From an uncultured Candidatus Melainabacteria bacterium (lineage in GTDB: Bacteria; Cyanobacteriota; Vampirovibrionia; Gastranaerophilales; Gastranaerophilaceae): DNA of 64,000 nt. Location of the stretch: the NCBI GenBank assembly GCA_934754425.1, contig CAKVIN010000002.1, positions 68,666 through 132,665 on the forward strand. The letters run 5' to 3'. The stretch's first letter is position 1, and each line of letters opens with the position of its first letter. Under the pieces are notes generated by a model. The model made no database searches and was not told the DNA's origin. It saw nothing but the letters and a program-made list of their open reading frames with translations. A program made the translations under genes and the position numbers. Positions 34,225 through 43,073 of this stretch are shown one piece after another.

Positions 34225-35181
34225 ATGAAAAAGGTTCTGGTTTTATTATTGTTAATATTTTCAAGTTTGGCAGTTTTTTCATCTGATTTAATAATTGATT
34301 CAAAAACGCAGACTTTCTCCGATAAAGAAAAGAAAATCAAACTTGATGGCGGTGTTAAGGTTAAGTTAGATAATTTAACCGTAGAAAGTGATAGAGCAGA
34401 CGTATCAATCAGACGTAATAACAAACTTGATACTGCAACTTTTTACGACAGACCTTATGCTTATGAAGTTAATGAAAACAAAAAAAGAGAAGTTAAAGCA
34501 AATATATTAAAAGTCTCTCTTATTAACAAAGTCGTAAGAGCAGAAGGTGAAGCACAATCTATTATTACAGAAGGCAATACTCCAATTGTTGTAATAAATG
34601 CAGATGCACAGGAATATGATATTAAAAGCAGTGTAATGGTTTGTACCGGCGGTGTTACAATGAAATATAAAGATATTGATTCTTATTCTGATAAAGCAGT
34701 AATTATTGCAGACGAAAAGGGTGGTTTAAGAAAAATCGACTTGATAGGTAATGCTAAAGTTAAACAAGCACAGAATGAATCTGAAGGTCACCATTTCGTT
34801 TACAATCCAATTACGGAAGAAATGAGCGTAAGCGGAAATACAAAAACAGTTGCGATTTCTGATGATGGTAAAAAACTTACAATCCATTCTGATTATCAGC
34901 AATATAGCAAAAGACAAAATTCTTATATCGGAAGCGGTCACGTAAAAATTTGGTATGATGATTATTTTGCACAAGGTCCAAAGGTTTCAGTTTTTCCTAA
35001 TGCAGAAACAGGAAAACCAAATGAAGTATATTTTGTAGGACGTTCTAAAATTGTTCAACAAGATAAAGATATAATTGCTGATAAAATCAAGATGACTATG
35101 GACCCTAAAGATTTTGTTGCCGAAGGTAATGTTAGAACAATTATTCACAATATTGATACAAAAGACGAGGATGAATTATAA
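34225..35181 (+). CDS. lptA: LptA/OstA-domain periplasmic protein
   Basis: A 318-aa protein with a signal peptide (1-19) and repeated OstA-type beta strands (DKEKKIKLDGGVKVKLDNLTVESDRADV, KYKDIDSYSDKAVIIA, YIGSGHVKIWYDDYFAQGPKV). It is nearly twice the length of E. coli LptA, so it may span more of the envelope alone. AAGGAAAAGGGG precedes the ATG. Its stop overlaps the TPR gene start as TAATG. The role in LPS transport follows from domain and neighbour. Confidence 0.78.
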   Translation: MKKVLVLLLLIFSSLAVFSSDLIIDSKTQTFSDKEKKIKLDGGVKVKLDNLTVESDRADVSIRRNNKLDTATFYDRPYAYEVNENKKREVKANILKVSLINKVVRAEGEAQSIITEGNTPIVVINADAQEYDIKSSVMVCTGGVTMKYKDIDSYSDKAVIIADEKGGLRKIDLIGNAKVKQAQNESEGHHFVYNPITEEMSVSGNTKTVAISDDGKKLTIHSDYQQYSKRQNSYIGSGHVKIWYDDYFAQGPKVSVFPNAETGKPNEVYFVGRSKIVQQDKDIIADKIKMTMDPKDFVAEGNVRTIIHNIDTKDEDEL

Positions 35182-35954
35182 TGTCTGAAAAAATTGATAA
35201 AGCTATGAGCCTTTTTAAAGAACGTAAATATAAAGAATGTATTGATGCGTTTAGTTCTGTTCTAGAAACAGAACCTGATAATGCTGATATTTATAACAAT
35301 ATGGGGGTAGCTTATTCTTGTCTGGGAAATTTTGATCAAGCAGAAAAATTTTACGTAAAGGCAATAGAATTAGATCCGGAATTAGCTCAAGCTTATATTA
35401 ATCTATCAGATTTATATTATAAAGCAGGAGATTTACCATCAGCTCTAGGTACATTACAAAGAGGAAGCTATGAATTACAAGATAATTTAGCAATTGCACA
35501 CTTGCTTGCAAGAGTTTATATAGAAGACCAAAGATGGGAAGATGCGATTGTTGAATTAGAAAGAGTTCTTGATGGTGAACCTGAAAATTATGATGCCTAT
35601 TATGATTTAGGCCATGTTTATTTTGAGCTCGGAGATTATGAAGGCGCAATTTCTAATTTTGAAACAGTTATTGAGTATCAAGAAAACAATGAACTTCTTT
35701 ATTACGCTTTAGCACAAGCCTATGAAGCTAATAATGAAATAAATAAAGCAATTTCAAACTATTTAAAAGCGATAGCTGTTAATGACAAATTTACACTTGC
35801 TTATAAAAAAGTTGGAGTTCTATTCTTAGCAAGAAATGACTTTGATGACGCTATAGAATATTTTGAAGATTATCTTAATTTTGATATTCCTCAAGAAGAA
35901 AAAGATAGCGTAACAAAGTTGATTGACAGAATTAAATTAAAAGCCGGCAAATAA
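35181..35954 (+). CDS. TPR protein
   Basis: A 257-aa protein made of about six tetratricopeptide repeats (NADIYNNMGVAYSCLGNFDQAEKFYVKAIELDPE is a typical unit). No signal peptide or membrane segment, so cytoplasmic. GAGGA lies upstream and the start is coupled to lptA. TPRs bind proteins; co-translation suggests a link to envelope assembly, which is inference. It converges with the DUF4127 gene with 2 bases between. Confidence 0.85.
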   Translation: MSEKIDKAMSLFKERKYKECIDAFSSVLETEPDNADIYNNMGVAYSCLGNFDQAEKFYVKAIELDPELAQAYINLSDLYYKAGDLPSALGTLQRGSYELQDNLAIAHLLARVYIEDQRWEDAIVELERVLDGEPENYDAYYDLGHVYFELGDYEGAISNFETVIEYQENNELLYYALAQAYEANNEINKAISNYLKAIAVNDKFTLAYKKVGVLFLARNDFDDAIEYFEDYLNFDIPQEEKDSVTKLIDRIKLKAGK

Positions 35955-35956
35955 AT

Positions 35957-37291
35957 TTAGTTAATATTGACTTCTATTTCAAATTTCCTGTTCCAAGGAT
36001 AAGAATAAGAAAAATTTTTGTTGAAATTAAATATTATTTGAAGTTTATCTTCGTATGGTTGCATTAAATTATTAATGTTACAAGGTTCTTTAATTTCACT
36101 TCTGATATTTGCTTGATAAGCCCAATCATCAAGAAATCTTATCATTTGTAATTGATTAAAAGCGTCTTCGTTATATTTTTTTGCATTCCATTTAATTTTT
36201 ATCTCTGCAAGAAGACTTCCTAAACTATTTGCAGAAGTATTCCAAGCGGAATAACCATAAAATAATTTTGTATTTATTTGCGGTAAAAAATCTTTTACAA
36301 AATCATTGTCCGCACCATTTGCAAAACGCACATCTGCAACGGCATAAGGCTTTTGGGGTTGTTTAAAATTCTTTCTATACTTTGCTCCCGTCTCCCAACC
36401 CATAACAAGTTCGCCTTGTTTATTGACAAAATTATTTATTATTAAAATGATATCAGCATCTTGTTCTGAAGTAGCAATTTTAAAATCACCGAGTTCTAAT
36501 TGTCCCAAAACAGATTGCTCGATAGAAACATCTTCATAATTTGATACACAATTTTTATAATTAGGTTCTAAAAAAGTTGGATATATTTTTATATCTTTTT
36601 TTACCGCTCTAGCTAAAAGTGTGAGCGGAATTTCATCAGCTCCGGTTTTTGTTTTTCCGCCTAATTTTTCTAATTCCAAAGCTTCTTTGACATTAAATCC
36701 TTTTATGGCACAATCATCTTTTGAAAAAATTAAAGTATCAAACAAGCCTTCTTTTTGCCACTCTAAATAAATTTTATTAATTTCAAAATTGCGTTTTCTG
36801 GTTTCTAAATAATCATCAAGAATTTCTTGTGGAATGTCACTTTTATTTAAGCCATCAGAGAAAGAGTATTCAAAAATCTTTTTGCCATAATCTTTCCAAT
36901 ATTCTTTTTCTTCTTCATTATAATTGTTATTAGAAATTCGCATTATGCTGGAAAAAGCATAAACTTTTTTACCTGCCAATAACGATTTTATTTTCTCAAT
37001 TCTATTTTTTATATCTTCAAAAGTTTCAATATTACCATTTTCATCAACTCCTCTGCGTGAAGGGATTAATCCTCCGTAAGCCAGAGTATCTAAAGATAAA
37101 ATCATAGCATCACAATCTGAAATTTGTTTTAGCCAATCAATAATTGAATCAACTTTTGCATTCTTTTTTAAATCACCCAAATATTCTCTAGGTGGAAGCA
37201 AAAGCTCAATATCATTATCTATTACAGCGATATCTTTTGCTAAGTTATAACAAACCGGACGGTTATCTATTGGTACAAAACAAATTTTCAT
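35957..37291 (-). CDS. DUF4127 family protein
   Basis: The 444-aa protein begins MKICFVPIDNRPVCYNLAKDIA and contains LLLPPREYLGDL and MILSLDTLAYGGLIPSRRG, hallmarks of DUF4127. The function of the family is unknown; many homologues are somewhat longer. No signal peptide here. It has a TAGAAT box six bases before the ATG and no Shine-Dalgarno. It is divergent from the RhuM-Fic gene. Confidence 0.88.
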   Translation of the reverse strand: MKICFVPIDNRPVCYNLAKDIAVIDNDIELLLPPREYLGDLKKNAKVDSIIDWLKQISDCDAMILSLDTLAYGGLIPSRRGVDENGNIETFEDIKNRIEKIKSLLAGKKVYAFSSIMRISNNNYNEEEKEYWKDYGKKIFEYSFSDGLNKSDIPQEILDDYLETRKRNFEINKIYLEWQKEGLFDTLIFSKDDCAIKGFNVKEALELEKLGGKTKTGADEIPLTLLARAVKKDIKIYPTFLEPNYKNCVSNYEDVSIEQSVLGQLELGDFKIATSEQDADIILIINNFVNKQGELVMGWETGAKYRKNFKQPQKPYAVADVRFANGADNDFVKDFLPQINTKLFYGYSAWNTSANSLGSLLAEIKIKWNAKKYNEDAFNQLQMIRFLDDWAYQANIRSEIKEPCNINNLMQPYEDKLQIIFNFNKNFSYSYPWNRKFEIEVNIN

Positions 37292-37303
37292 AAATCCATT
37301 CTA
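37289..37303 (-). promoter_or_regulatory. Leaderless promoter of the DUF4127 gene
   Basis: TAGAAT on the minus strand (37298-37303), six bases, then the ATG at 37291. No Shine-Dalgarno. Confidence 0.55.
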
Positions 37304-37335
37304 GCATTTTTTGTTGCTAAAATCTATAATATCAT

Positions 37336-37372
37336 TTGAAAAGTTTTTATTTTAATGTATAATCGTTTTATG
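37336..37372 (+). promoter_or_regulatory. Leaderless promoter of the RhuM-Fic gene
   Basis: TTGAAA (37336-37341), a 16-base spacer, TATAAT (37358-37363), six bases, then ATG at 37370. It argues for the start at 37370 over an in-frame ATG at 37355, which lies inside the promoter. Confidence 0.7.
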
Positions 37373-38356
37373 GATAAAGAATTGCAAAAAGGCGAAATAA
37401 TTATTTATACGAGTGAAGATGGTTCTATTTCACTTGATACAAAGCTTGAGAATGATACGATTTGGCTAACGCAAAAGCAAATGGCAGAATTGTTTGATAA
37501 AAATATTCGTACGGTCAACGAACATATTAATAATATTTTTAAAGAAGGTGAATTGGATAAAATTTCAGTTATCCGGAATTTCCGGATAACTGCAAGTGAT
37601 GGTAAACAGTACGATACAAATTTTTATAATTTAGATGTAATTATTTCTGTTGGTTATCGGGTAAAATCATTAAGAGGTACTCAATTCCGTATTTGGGCAA
37701 CAAATACTTTGAAAGAATATCTTACAAAAGGTTATGTTATTAACGAAAAAATGTTAAAATCACAACAAAATAAGATTCAAACGCTTCAATCAACTGTTAA
37801 CTTATTAAAAAGAAGTCTTCAAAACCAAATTTCTACTGTTAACGAAGCTCAAGATATTGCAAATATTATGGATAATTTTGCTCAAGGTTTAGATTTATTG
37901 GATGATTTTGACCATAAAACTCTTGATACAAAAGGTGTTACAAAAAAAGAAGCTGTTGTTATTTCAAAAGAAGAATATTTATCTGTAATAAATAAAATGA
38001 AATCAGAGTTTGCATCTGATGTATTTGCAAATCCAAAAGACGATAGTTTTGATAGTTCAATAAATCAAATTTATCAGACATTTGGAGGACAAGATTGTTA
38101 TCCGACTTTAGAAGAAAAAGCTGCAATGTTGTTATATTTAATTACGAAAAATCATTCGTTTTCTGATGGAAATAAAAGAATTGCAGCTAGTTGTTTTTTA
38201 TATTTTTTAAATAAAAATAATTTACTTTATAAAAATAATTTACCAATTATTGATAACGGTACTCTTTTTGCACTTACACTTCTTATTGCAGAAAGTAAAC
38301 CGGAAGAAATGGATATAATGAAACAAATTGTTGTAAGCGTTCTAAACAATAGTTAG
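37370..38356 (+). CDS. RhuM-family protein with C-terminal Fic/Doc-type domain
   Basis: Of 328 aa, the first 190 match the RhuM virulence family (IWLTQKQMAELFDKNIRTVNEHINNIFKEGEL, a helix-turn-helix-like part; VISVGYRVKSLRGTQFRIWA; TLKEYLTKGY). The C-terminal half is a Fic/Doc domain with HSFSDGNKRIAA, the HxFxDGNKR AMPylation or phosphorylation motif. Fic enzymes modify proteins with AMP or phosphate. No Phd antitoxin gene is adjacent, and no clear inhibitory helix motif is visible. It converges with the Cys-His-Asp protein gene with overlapping stops. Confidence 0.85.
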   Translation: MDKELQKGEIIIYTSEDGSISLDTKLENDTIWLTQKQMAELFDKNIRTVNEHINNIFKEGELDKISVIRNFRITASDGKQYDTNFYNLDVIISVGYRVKSLRGTQFRIWATNTLKEYLTKGYVINEKMLKSQQNKIQTLQSTVNLLKRSLQNQISTVNEAQDIANIMDNFAQGLDLLDDFDHKTLDTKGVTKKEAVVISKEEYLSVINKMKSEFASDVFANPKDDSFDSSINQIYQTFGGQDCYPTLEEKAAMLLYLITKNHSFSDGNKRIAASCFLYFLNKNNLLYKNNLPIIDNGTLFALTLLIAESKPEEMDIMKQIVVSVLNNS

Positions 38357-38976
38357 TGCATTATTAATTCCGGATACATTTTTCTATAATTCTTAACTTT
38401 TGCTTGCGAAAGTTTGCAAGAAAAATCCGGTTTAATATAAGGTTTTGAATTCCCTCTAATTTCTAAAAGTTTTGCAAATGTTGTTTTAATTATTTTAAAA
38501 TAATTTCCGGCAAACTCTGTAATTCCAAGCCAAGGATCAATTATTAATGCTTCTTTATTTTTGAACTTATATTTTTTATTCGGTTCAATATTTTCATTAG
38601 TAATAAATGCAACATCGTGTTTTGCAAAACCTTTCCCTGCAAAAATCGAACCGGAATAAATGTTTTTTATGCCGTTAATTTTACCAATAAGTTCTGCTAA
38701 TTTTGATTCTTCCGCACAATTTCCCAAACCATTTTTTAAAGCTTCAATAACGTGCGCATAAAGGTTTTTTTCATCCTCTTCCATCTTTAATCTTTCACCG
38801 GCGAATTTCAAAGCATATTCCATTGACATTTGTCCCCAAAATAATTCTTTAACTTTGTCTTGACTAATTATTGTTGAAACTCTACTTTCTGATATATGTG
38901 GATAAACAGAATGTGCTTTTCTTGTTATTAAATCTGCTTTTCTTATTTCTTTTTGTCTACTTGTAAACGTAATCAT
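38353..38976 (-). CDS. Putative cysteine hydrolase with Cys-His-Asp triad
   Basis: A 207-aa soluble protein of no recognised family. GNCAEES (Cys87), KHDVAFI (His120) and IIDPWLG (Asp147) have the order and flanking residues of papain- or transglutaminase-fold catalytic triads. That is my inference from motifs. The ATG at 38976 begins MITFTSRQKE; a TTG at 38994 is possible. No Shine-Dalgarno is seen; TATAAT lies about 20 bases upstream. It shares a 4-base stop overlap with the RhuM-Fic gene. Confidence 0.55.
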   Translation of the reverse strand: MITFTSRQKEIRKADLITRKAHSVYPHISESRVSTIISQDKVKELFWGQMSMEYALKFAGERLKMEEDEKNLYAHVIEALKNGLGNCAEESKLAELIGKINGIKNIYSGSIFAGKGFAKHDVAFITNENIEPNKKYKFKNKEALIIDPWLGITEFAGNYFKIIKTTFAKLLEIRGNSKPYIKPDFSCKLSQAKVKNYRKMYPELIMH

Positions 38977-39124
38977 AATAGGTCTAAAAATCAAAAAATT
39001 ATATTTTGTTATTTGTGTAATAAAACTTTACATTTAATTTTATTTATTTGTAAAAAATATATATGCATGATATTATTCTTGTATAATTTATCCGACAATC
39101 ACATATTACTTAAAGGAGAACCCT

Positions 39125-41404
39125 ATGTTAGATTTTTTGTTTAAGAAAGACACTGTAAATGTGTGTGAAAATTTAAACAATTTTTATTCAAAATTAAGAG
39201 AAATGAATTCTTTCGAATCAATTTCAGAAGAAAGAAAAGAGTATTTAAAATCAACAATGACAAGATACGGGTATCTACCTTATCCGCAAATTAAAGCTTT
39301 AGAAGAATTATCTGATGCAGAAGTTTTATTTGCGCTAGAATCAAAATGGGAAGCAAATGGCGTATTTTCAAACGGTAGTTTTAATTTTTCTAAAACAAGT
39401 GTCCTTGCAAGAAATAATGTAAAGAATTCAAGTTGGTTGCAAAAAGAAGGACACGATATAAAATTAATTAATCTTGCGGGTTTAGGTAATGGTAACAATT
39501 CTGATGATTGCGGAAAATTCATGGATTGGTTAAGAGAATTGTTAATTTTGCCATCCGGTAATTTAAGCAACAATATCTTGGGAACAACAATGTATCTTAT
39601 TCCGTTCCATCCTCGTGAATTCGGTTGTGCATATCTTCCAACTGCAAGTTGCGTAAGTCCTAATTTAGAAGATAAAAATATTTTAGAAAAAACCGGTGCA
39701 AATGCTGATGAGCAAGTGAAATTATTTATTCAAATGACACAATTAGCAGGACATCCTGTAATTTATGACATCCTTCCGCAAACAGGAAGATTTTCAAAAG
39801 TTGTTTTAACTAATGTTGATTGTGCAAGATGGTTTGATATAAATGCTTTAATTGAAGAATTGATTAAACATGTTGATGAAATAGCGTCAAAATTGAGCAA
39901 TAAATTTTCAAAAGATGATTTAGCAATTGTTAGTGGAATTTATAAAAAGTCTATAAAAGGCGAAAGCTATGGTGATTTAACAGAACATTATCAAAATATT
40001 TTTAATGAAATAGACGAAGCACTTAAAGAAACAAAAATATTTTTATCTAATTCTATGCTAGAAAAAAGTATTCAAGATAAATTACACAAAAAAGCAAAAA
40101 GTATAATTAATCGCTTGATAGGTAATAGTCACAACAAAAAACTTTCTGAAAATGATATTAAAAACCAAGGTGAAATTATCCAAGGTTTAATCCAAGAAGG
40201 TATGTGGCCGGCTCCCGGAGGTGCGTGGTGTTCAGCCGGAGTTCCGGTGTTTGACAGAATGAGCGAAGGTGCTTCTTATCCGACATTTAAACACTACAAG
40301 TTTGATGGAGAAGATGTAACTCATTTTGCAAACCTTGATTGTCAAACTCCATACTATTTTGTATGTCTTGAAAATGGTAAGTATAATAATGATGTAATTA
40401 AGTTCTTTATTGATTATATGAAAAATCTTCAAGAAGAATTCAACTTTGATGGTTTTAGAGTTGATCACATTGATCACATTGTAGATGAAGTTTCTGAAAA
40501 AGACAGTGTTCCAATTAGTTACAGAGCGCCAAGAAAAGTTTTAGGAATGTTAAACACTGCAATGAAGGATAAAATCCCTTACTTCGCAACTCTTGCAGAA
40601 TATATGTTAGGAGAAAAATCATTAAAAGAATATCACGAAGATATGAATTTTGATGTTCTTTGGGGGAATGATATTCCTGCTCAAAGCTACAAGACACCGG
40701 AAGTTATAGCGGAAGAAAATTTAGAGCTTGCAAACTACAATTCAACTTCTAAAAAATCTACACCGTTATCAATTCTAAAGACATACAACAATCAAGATGG
40801 CGAATTTGAAGCTTTTGACAGATATCCGGCTCAACTAGGTCAACAAGGGGCTTTATTCAAATGGTTTAAGTTTAAATTCCTTCCGGGTGGACGTAATGCA
40901 CAACGACCTGTAATGTACATTGATGGTGATGAATCATTTACAGCAACAGGCATGGAATACATTATCGGTAACGAAGTTTCTATGAAGCGTACAAAGGATT
41001 ATGACTTTTTCTCAAAATTCGATGCACTTGATAGATTTGTAAAAAACTCTCCTGTTATAACCGATGGAGAAGCTCATATAATAAGACAAGATGAAGATGG
41101 TTTTGTTGTATGGCAAATACAAAAAGAAGGGTTAAAAAATTCAATCCTTGTTGTAGCGAACTACAACAACCCACACGAAAAATTCCGTCAAGAAGACGAA
41201 AATGGAAATAGTTGGACTGAAGAAAAAGAAGGAAGAGAAGTATTTGATAAAACAATTGAACTTTCTTGTGACTACTCAATTGTTTCAGAATTCAGATTTG
41301 ATGGCACTGACTACCTTGAAGAAAAATTTGTTGCAGCAACAAACTCTCTTTCTTTCGGAAAACTAATGCCGGCTGAATTCAAATTCTTCACCGTCATCAA
41401 ATAG
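39125..41404 (+). CDS. GH13-like alpha-glucan/alpha-glucoside active enzyme, divergent
   Basis: The 759-aa protein lacks a signal peptide. The barrel includes MYLIPFHPREFG, FDGFRVDHIDHI with candidate nucleophile Asp447, and FATLAEYMLG with candidate acid/base Glu492. A helical insert of about 110 residues (near 250-360) interrupts the barrel. The usual third catalytic Asp motif (NHD) is not obvious; YDGDES-like MYIDGDESFTATG may replace it. AAAGGAG lies 6 bases before the ATG. The substrate is unknown; it may be a phosphorylase-like or inactive GH13 relative. A repeat element begins at its stop codon. Confidence 0.7.
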   Translation: MLDFLFKKDTVNVCENLNNFYSKLREMNSFESISEERKEYLKSTMTRYGYLPYPQIKALEELSDAEVLFALESKWEANGVFSNGSFNFSKTSVLARNNVKNSSWLQKEGHDIKLINLAGLGNGNNSDDCGKFMDWLRELLILPSGNLSNNILGTTMYLIPFHPREFGCAYLPTASCVSPNLEDKNILEKTGANADEQVKLFIQMTQLAGHPVIYDILPQTGRFSKVVLTNVDCARWFDINALIEELIKHVDEIASKLSNKFSKDDLAIVSGIYKKSIKGESYGDLTEHYQNIFNEIDEALKETKIFLSNSMLEKSIQDKLHKKAKSIINRLIGNSHNKKLSENDIKNQGEIIQGLIQEGMWPAPGGAWCSAGVPVFDRMSEGASYPTFKHYKFDGEDVTHFANLDCQTPYYFVCLENGKYNNDVIKFFIDYMKNLQEEFNFDGFRVDHIDHIVDEVSEKDSVPISYRAPRKVLGMLNTAMKDKIPYFATLAEYMLGEKSLKEYHEDMNFDVLWGNDIPAQSYKTPEVIAEENLELANYNSTSKKSTPLSILKTYNNQDGEFEAFDRYPAQLGQQGALFKWFKFKFLPGGRNAQRPVMYIDGDESFTATGMEYIIGNEVSMKRTKDYDFFSKFDALDRFVKNSPVITDGEAHIIRQDEDGFVVWQIQKEGLKNSILVVANYNNPHEKFRQEDENGNSWTEEKEGREVFDKTIELSCDYSIVSEFRFDGTDYLEEKFVAATNSLSFGKLMPAEFKFFTVIK

Positions 41405-41643
41405 TGCTACGCACGTAGACATTGGGTCGGCTGCTAGGTGAAAACTACAAAATGGTATTCAGACTACCGACTCCGCCTCAAAGTGGGACTACAAAATCAA
41501 AGTGAAAATTGAATAACGCACGTAGACACTACTGTCGGCTGCTTGGTGGAAGCTACAAAATGGTATAAAATACTGGCTCCGCCTCGAAGTGGGACTACAG
41601 GTGGGATGTATATTTACCCCCGCACGTAGACATTGGGTCGGCT
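41402..41643. repeat. Intergenic repeat: two and a quarter copies of a CACGTAGAC unit
   Basis: Copy 1 (41404-41493) begins at the stop codon of the preceding gene with TAGTGCTACGCACGTAGAC, then GGGTCGGCTGCTAGGTGAAA, CTACAAAATGG, and CTCCGCCTCAAAGTGGGACT. Copy 2 (about 41518-41599) is diverged. Copy 3 (41622-41643) is partial. A fourth, inverted copy lies at 59000-59120. The unit holds the inverted repeat CTACG-CA-CGTAG. It codes for nothing obvious. Confidence 0.85.
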
Positions 41644-41648
41644 TTAAT

Positions 41649-41690
41649 AAGTTGAAAGTTGAAAATTGAAAGTGGAAAATTGTTTTAAAA
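41649..41690. repeat. Heptanucleotide (GAAARTK) tandem array with GTTTTAAAA tail
   Basis: Four consecutive 7-base units of the form GAAAGTT or GAAAATT run from 41654 and end in GTTTTAAAA. The same array and tail occur at 58952-58990 and 58281-58316 (inverted). Short heptamer arrays are known in cyanobacterial genomes. Confidence 0.8.
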
Positions 41691-41991
41691 CAGTCTGTAG
41701 TTGAACCTACAAGTAGGGCGCATTCCCTTTCCTCGGGGGTGGGAAGGGTTAATCTTTGAAAAAGCGAAGCTAATCAATAACGCCAACCACCATAAACAAG
41801 ATATCGGGCGAAAGCCCACACGGAGTATAATTTACGATTAAGTAAACTACGATTAAGTAATATAGGGATACAACCGGATAGAAATATCCGGCTTTTCTTT
41901 TGCATTCTTGAGATTTGTATCGCACTTATCGACTTAAATATTTTTATGTTAAAATGAGAATACAAGGTAGAAAATGAAAGGAATTAATTAA
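41691..41991. other. Intergenic region before mtnP
   Basis: After the heptamer array it holds GTAGGGCGCATTCCC and GGGGGTGGGAAGGG blocks shared in outline with 58870-58930, a GGGCGAAAGCCC hairpin near 41811, two copies of TACGATTAAGTAA (41833-41845 and 41848-41860), and the hairpin at 41874. TAAAAT near 41950 and AAAGGAA are the likely mtnP promoter and ribosome site. No ORF is convincing. Confidence 0.5.
41874..41901 (+). terminator. Terminator-like hairpin with GAAA tetraloop
   Basis: CCGGATA, GAAA, TATCCGG are followed by CTTTTCTTTT. It lies 90 bases before mtnP, so it could end a short upstream RNA or act as an attenuator. Confidence 0.7.
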
Positions 41992-42789
41992 ATGGAAAAA
42001 TTAGCAGATATTGGTGTTTTTGGTGGTTCAGGTTTTTACAAGTTTTTAGATGATATCAAAGAAGTTAAGGTTGAAACTCCTTATGGAATGCCATCTGATA
42101 GTTTATTTATCGGAAAAATCGGTGCTCATAAAGTTGCGTTTATGCCACGTCACGGCAGAAGCCATACTATTTTACCTCATTTAATTAATTATAGAGCCAA
42201 TGTTTGGGCAATGAAAGAAGTTGGTTGTACTCGTGTAATTTCGCCTTGTGCTGCCGGTAGCTTACAAAAACACGTAGCCCCTGGGCATTTTGTTATTTGT
42301 GACCAATTTGTAGATTGGACGAACGGAAGAAAAACAACTTTCTTTGAAGGCCCTATTGTAACACATCCATCTGCCGCAGAAACTTATTGTCCGGAATTAA
42401 GAAAAATTGCTATTGATACAGCGCAAGAATTAGGTATTACTGTTCACGAAACAGGTACAGTAGTTGTTATCAATGGTCCAAGATTTTCTACAAAAGCAGA
42501 ATCAAAATTCTTTACCGCTCAAGGTTGGGAAGTTATTAATATGACAGCGTTTCCAGAAGCATATCTTGTTAAAGAAATGGATATGTGTCCATTAAATATT
42601 TCTTTGATTACAGACTATGATGCAGGACTTGTTGGTGATGTTCCTCCTGTTTCTCATCACGAAGTTATTGAAGTGTTTAATAATAACTTAGATAATTTGA
42701 AAAAATTATTATTTAGTATGATTGAAAAGATACCTGCTGAAAACAATAATTGTGCTTGTGCTCAAACACGCAAAAATTCACAATTATAA
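41992..42789 (+). CDS. mtnP: S-methyl-5'-thioadenosine phosphorylase
   Basis: MtnP splits methylthioadenosine with phosphate to adenine and methylthioribose 1-phosphate, in methionine salvage after polyamine synthesis. The 265-aa protein shows IGVFGGSGFY, MPRHGRSHTILPH, NYRANVWAMKEVGC, and INGPRFSTKAE followed by INMTAFPEAYL. These fit the trimeric MTA phosphorylase subfamily of PNP enzymes. AAAGGAATTAATTAA precedes the ATG. The nearby YggT and TPR genes are probably read through. Confidence 0.94.
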   Translation: MEKLADIGVFGGSGFYKFLDDIKEVKVETPYGMPSDSLFIGKIGAHKVAFMPRHGRSHTILPHLINYRANVWAMKEVGCTRVISPCAAGSLQKHVAPGHFVICDQFVDWTNGRKTTFFEGPIVTHPSAAETYCPELRKIAIDTAQELGITVHETGTVVVINGPRFSTKAESKFFTAQGWEVINMTAFPEAYLVKEMDMCPLNISLITDYDAGLVGDVPPVSHHEVIEVFNNNLDNLKKLLFSMIEKIPAENNNCACAQTRKNSQL

Positions 42790-42806
42790 TAAGTGAGGAA
42801 TGTTAA

Positions 42807-43073
42807 ATGTTATCAAGAGCTATTAATCAGTTATTTTATCTGTATTACATATTGCTTATTGTAAGAATTTTTATGACTTGGCTACCAAATATAGATTGGG
42901 ATAGCCAACCACAAAAATGGGTGCGTTCTATTACAGATCCATTCCTAAATATTTTTAGAGGTGTAATACCTCCAATAGGCGGAGTGTTGGATATTTCTCC
43001 CGTTATTGCAATTATTTTGCTTCAAGTTTTACAAGGATTTGTATGCGGAACTTTGCAAAGGTTTGGTTTATGA
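42807..43073 (+). CDS. YggT family membrane protein
   Basis: An 88-aa protein with two hydrophobic segments and the typical linker MTWLPNIDWDSQPQKWVRSI then TDPFLNIFRGVIPPIGGVLDISP. YggT proteins are widespread in bacteria and plastids, where related proteins affect nucleoid or division organisation. GTGAGGA precedes the ATG. Its stop overlaps the next start as ATGA. Confidence 0.9.
   Translation: MLSRAINQLFYLYYILLIVRIFMTWLPNIDWDSQPQKWVRSITDPFLNIFRGVIPPIGGVLDISPVIAIILLQVLQGFVCGTLQRFGL

Noticed and set aside
41774..41965. Minus-strand frame of 63 aa before mtnP
   Set aside because: It spans the repeat, hairpin and promoter region, with no ribosome binding site or family resemblance.
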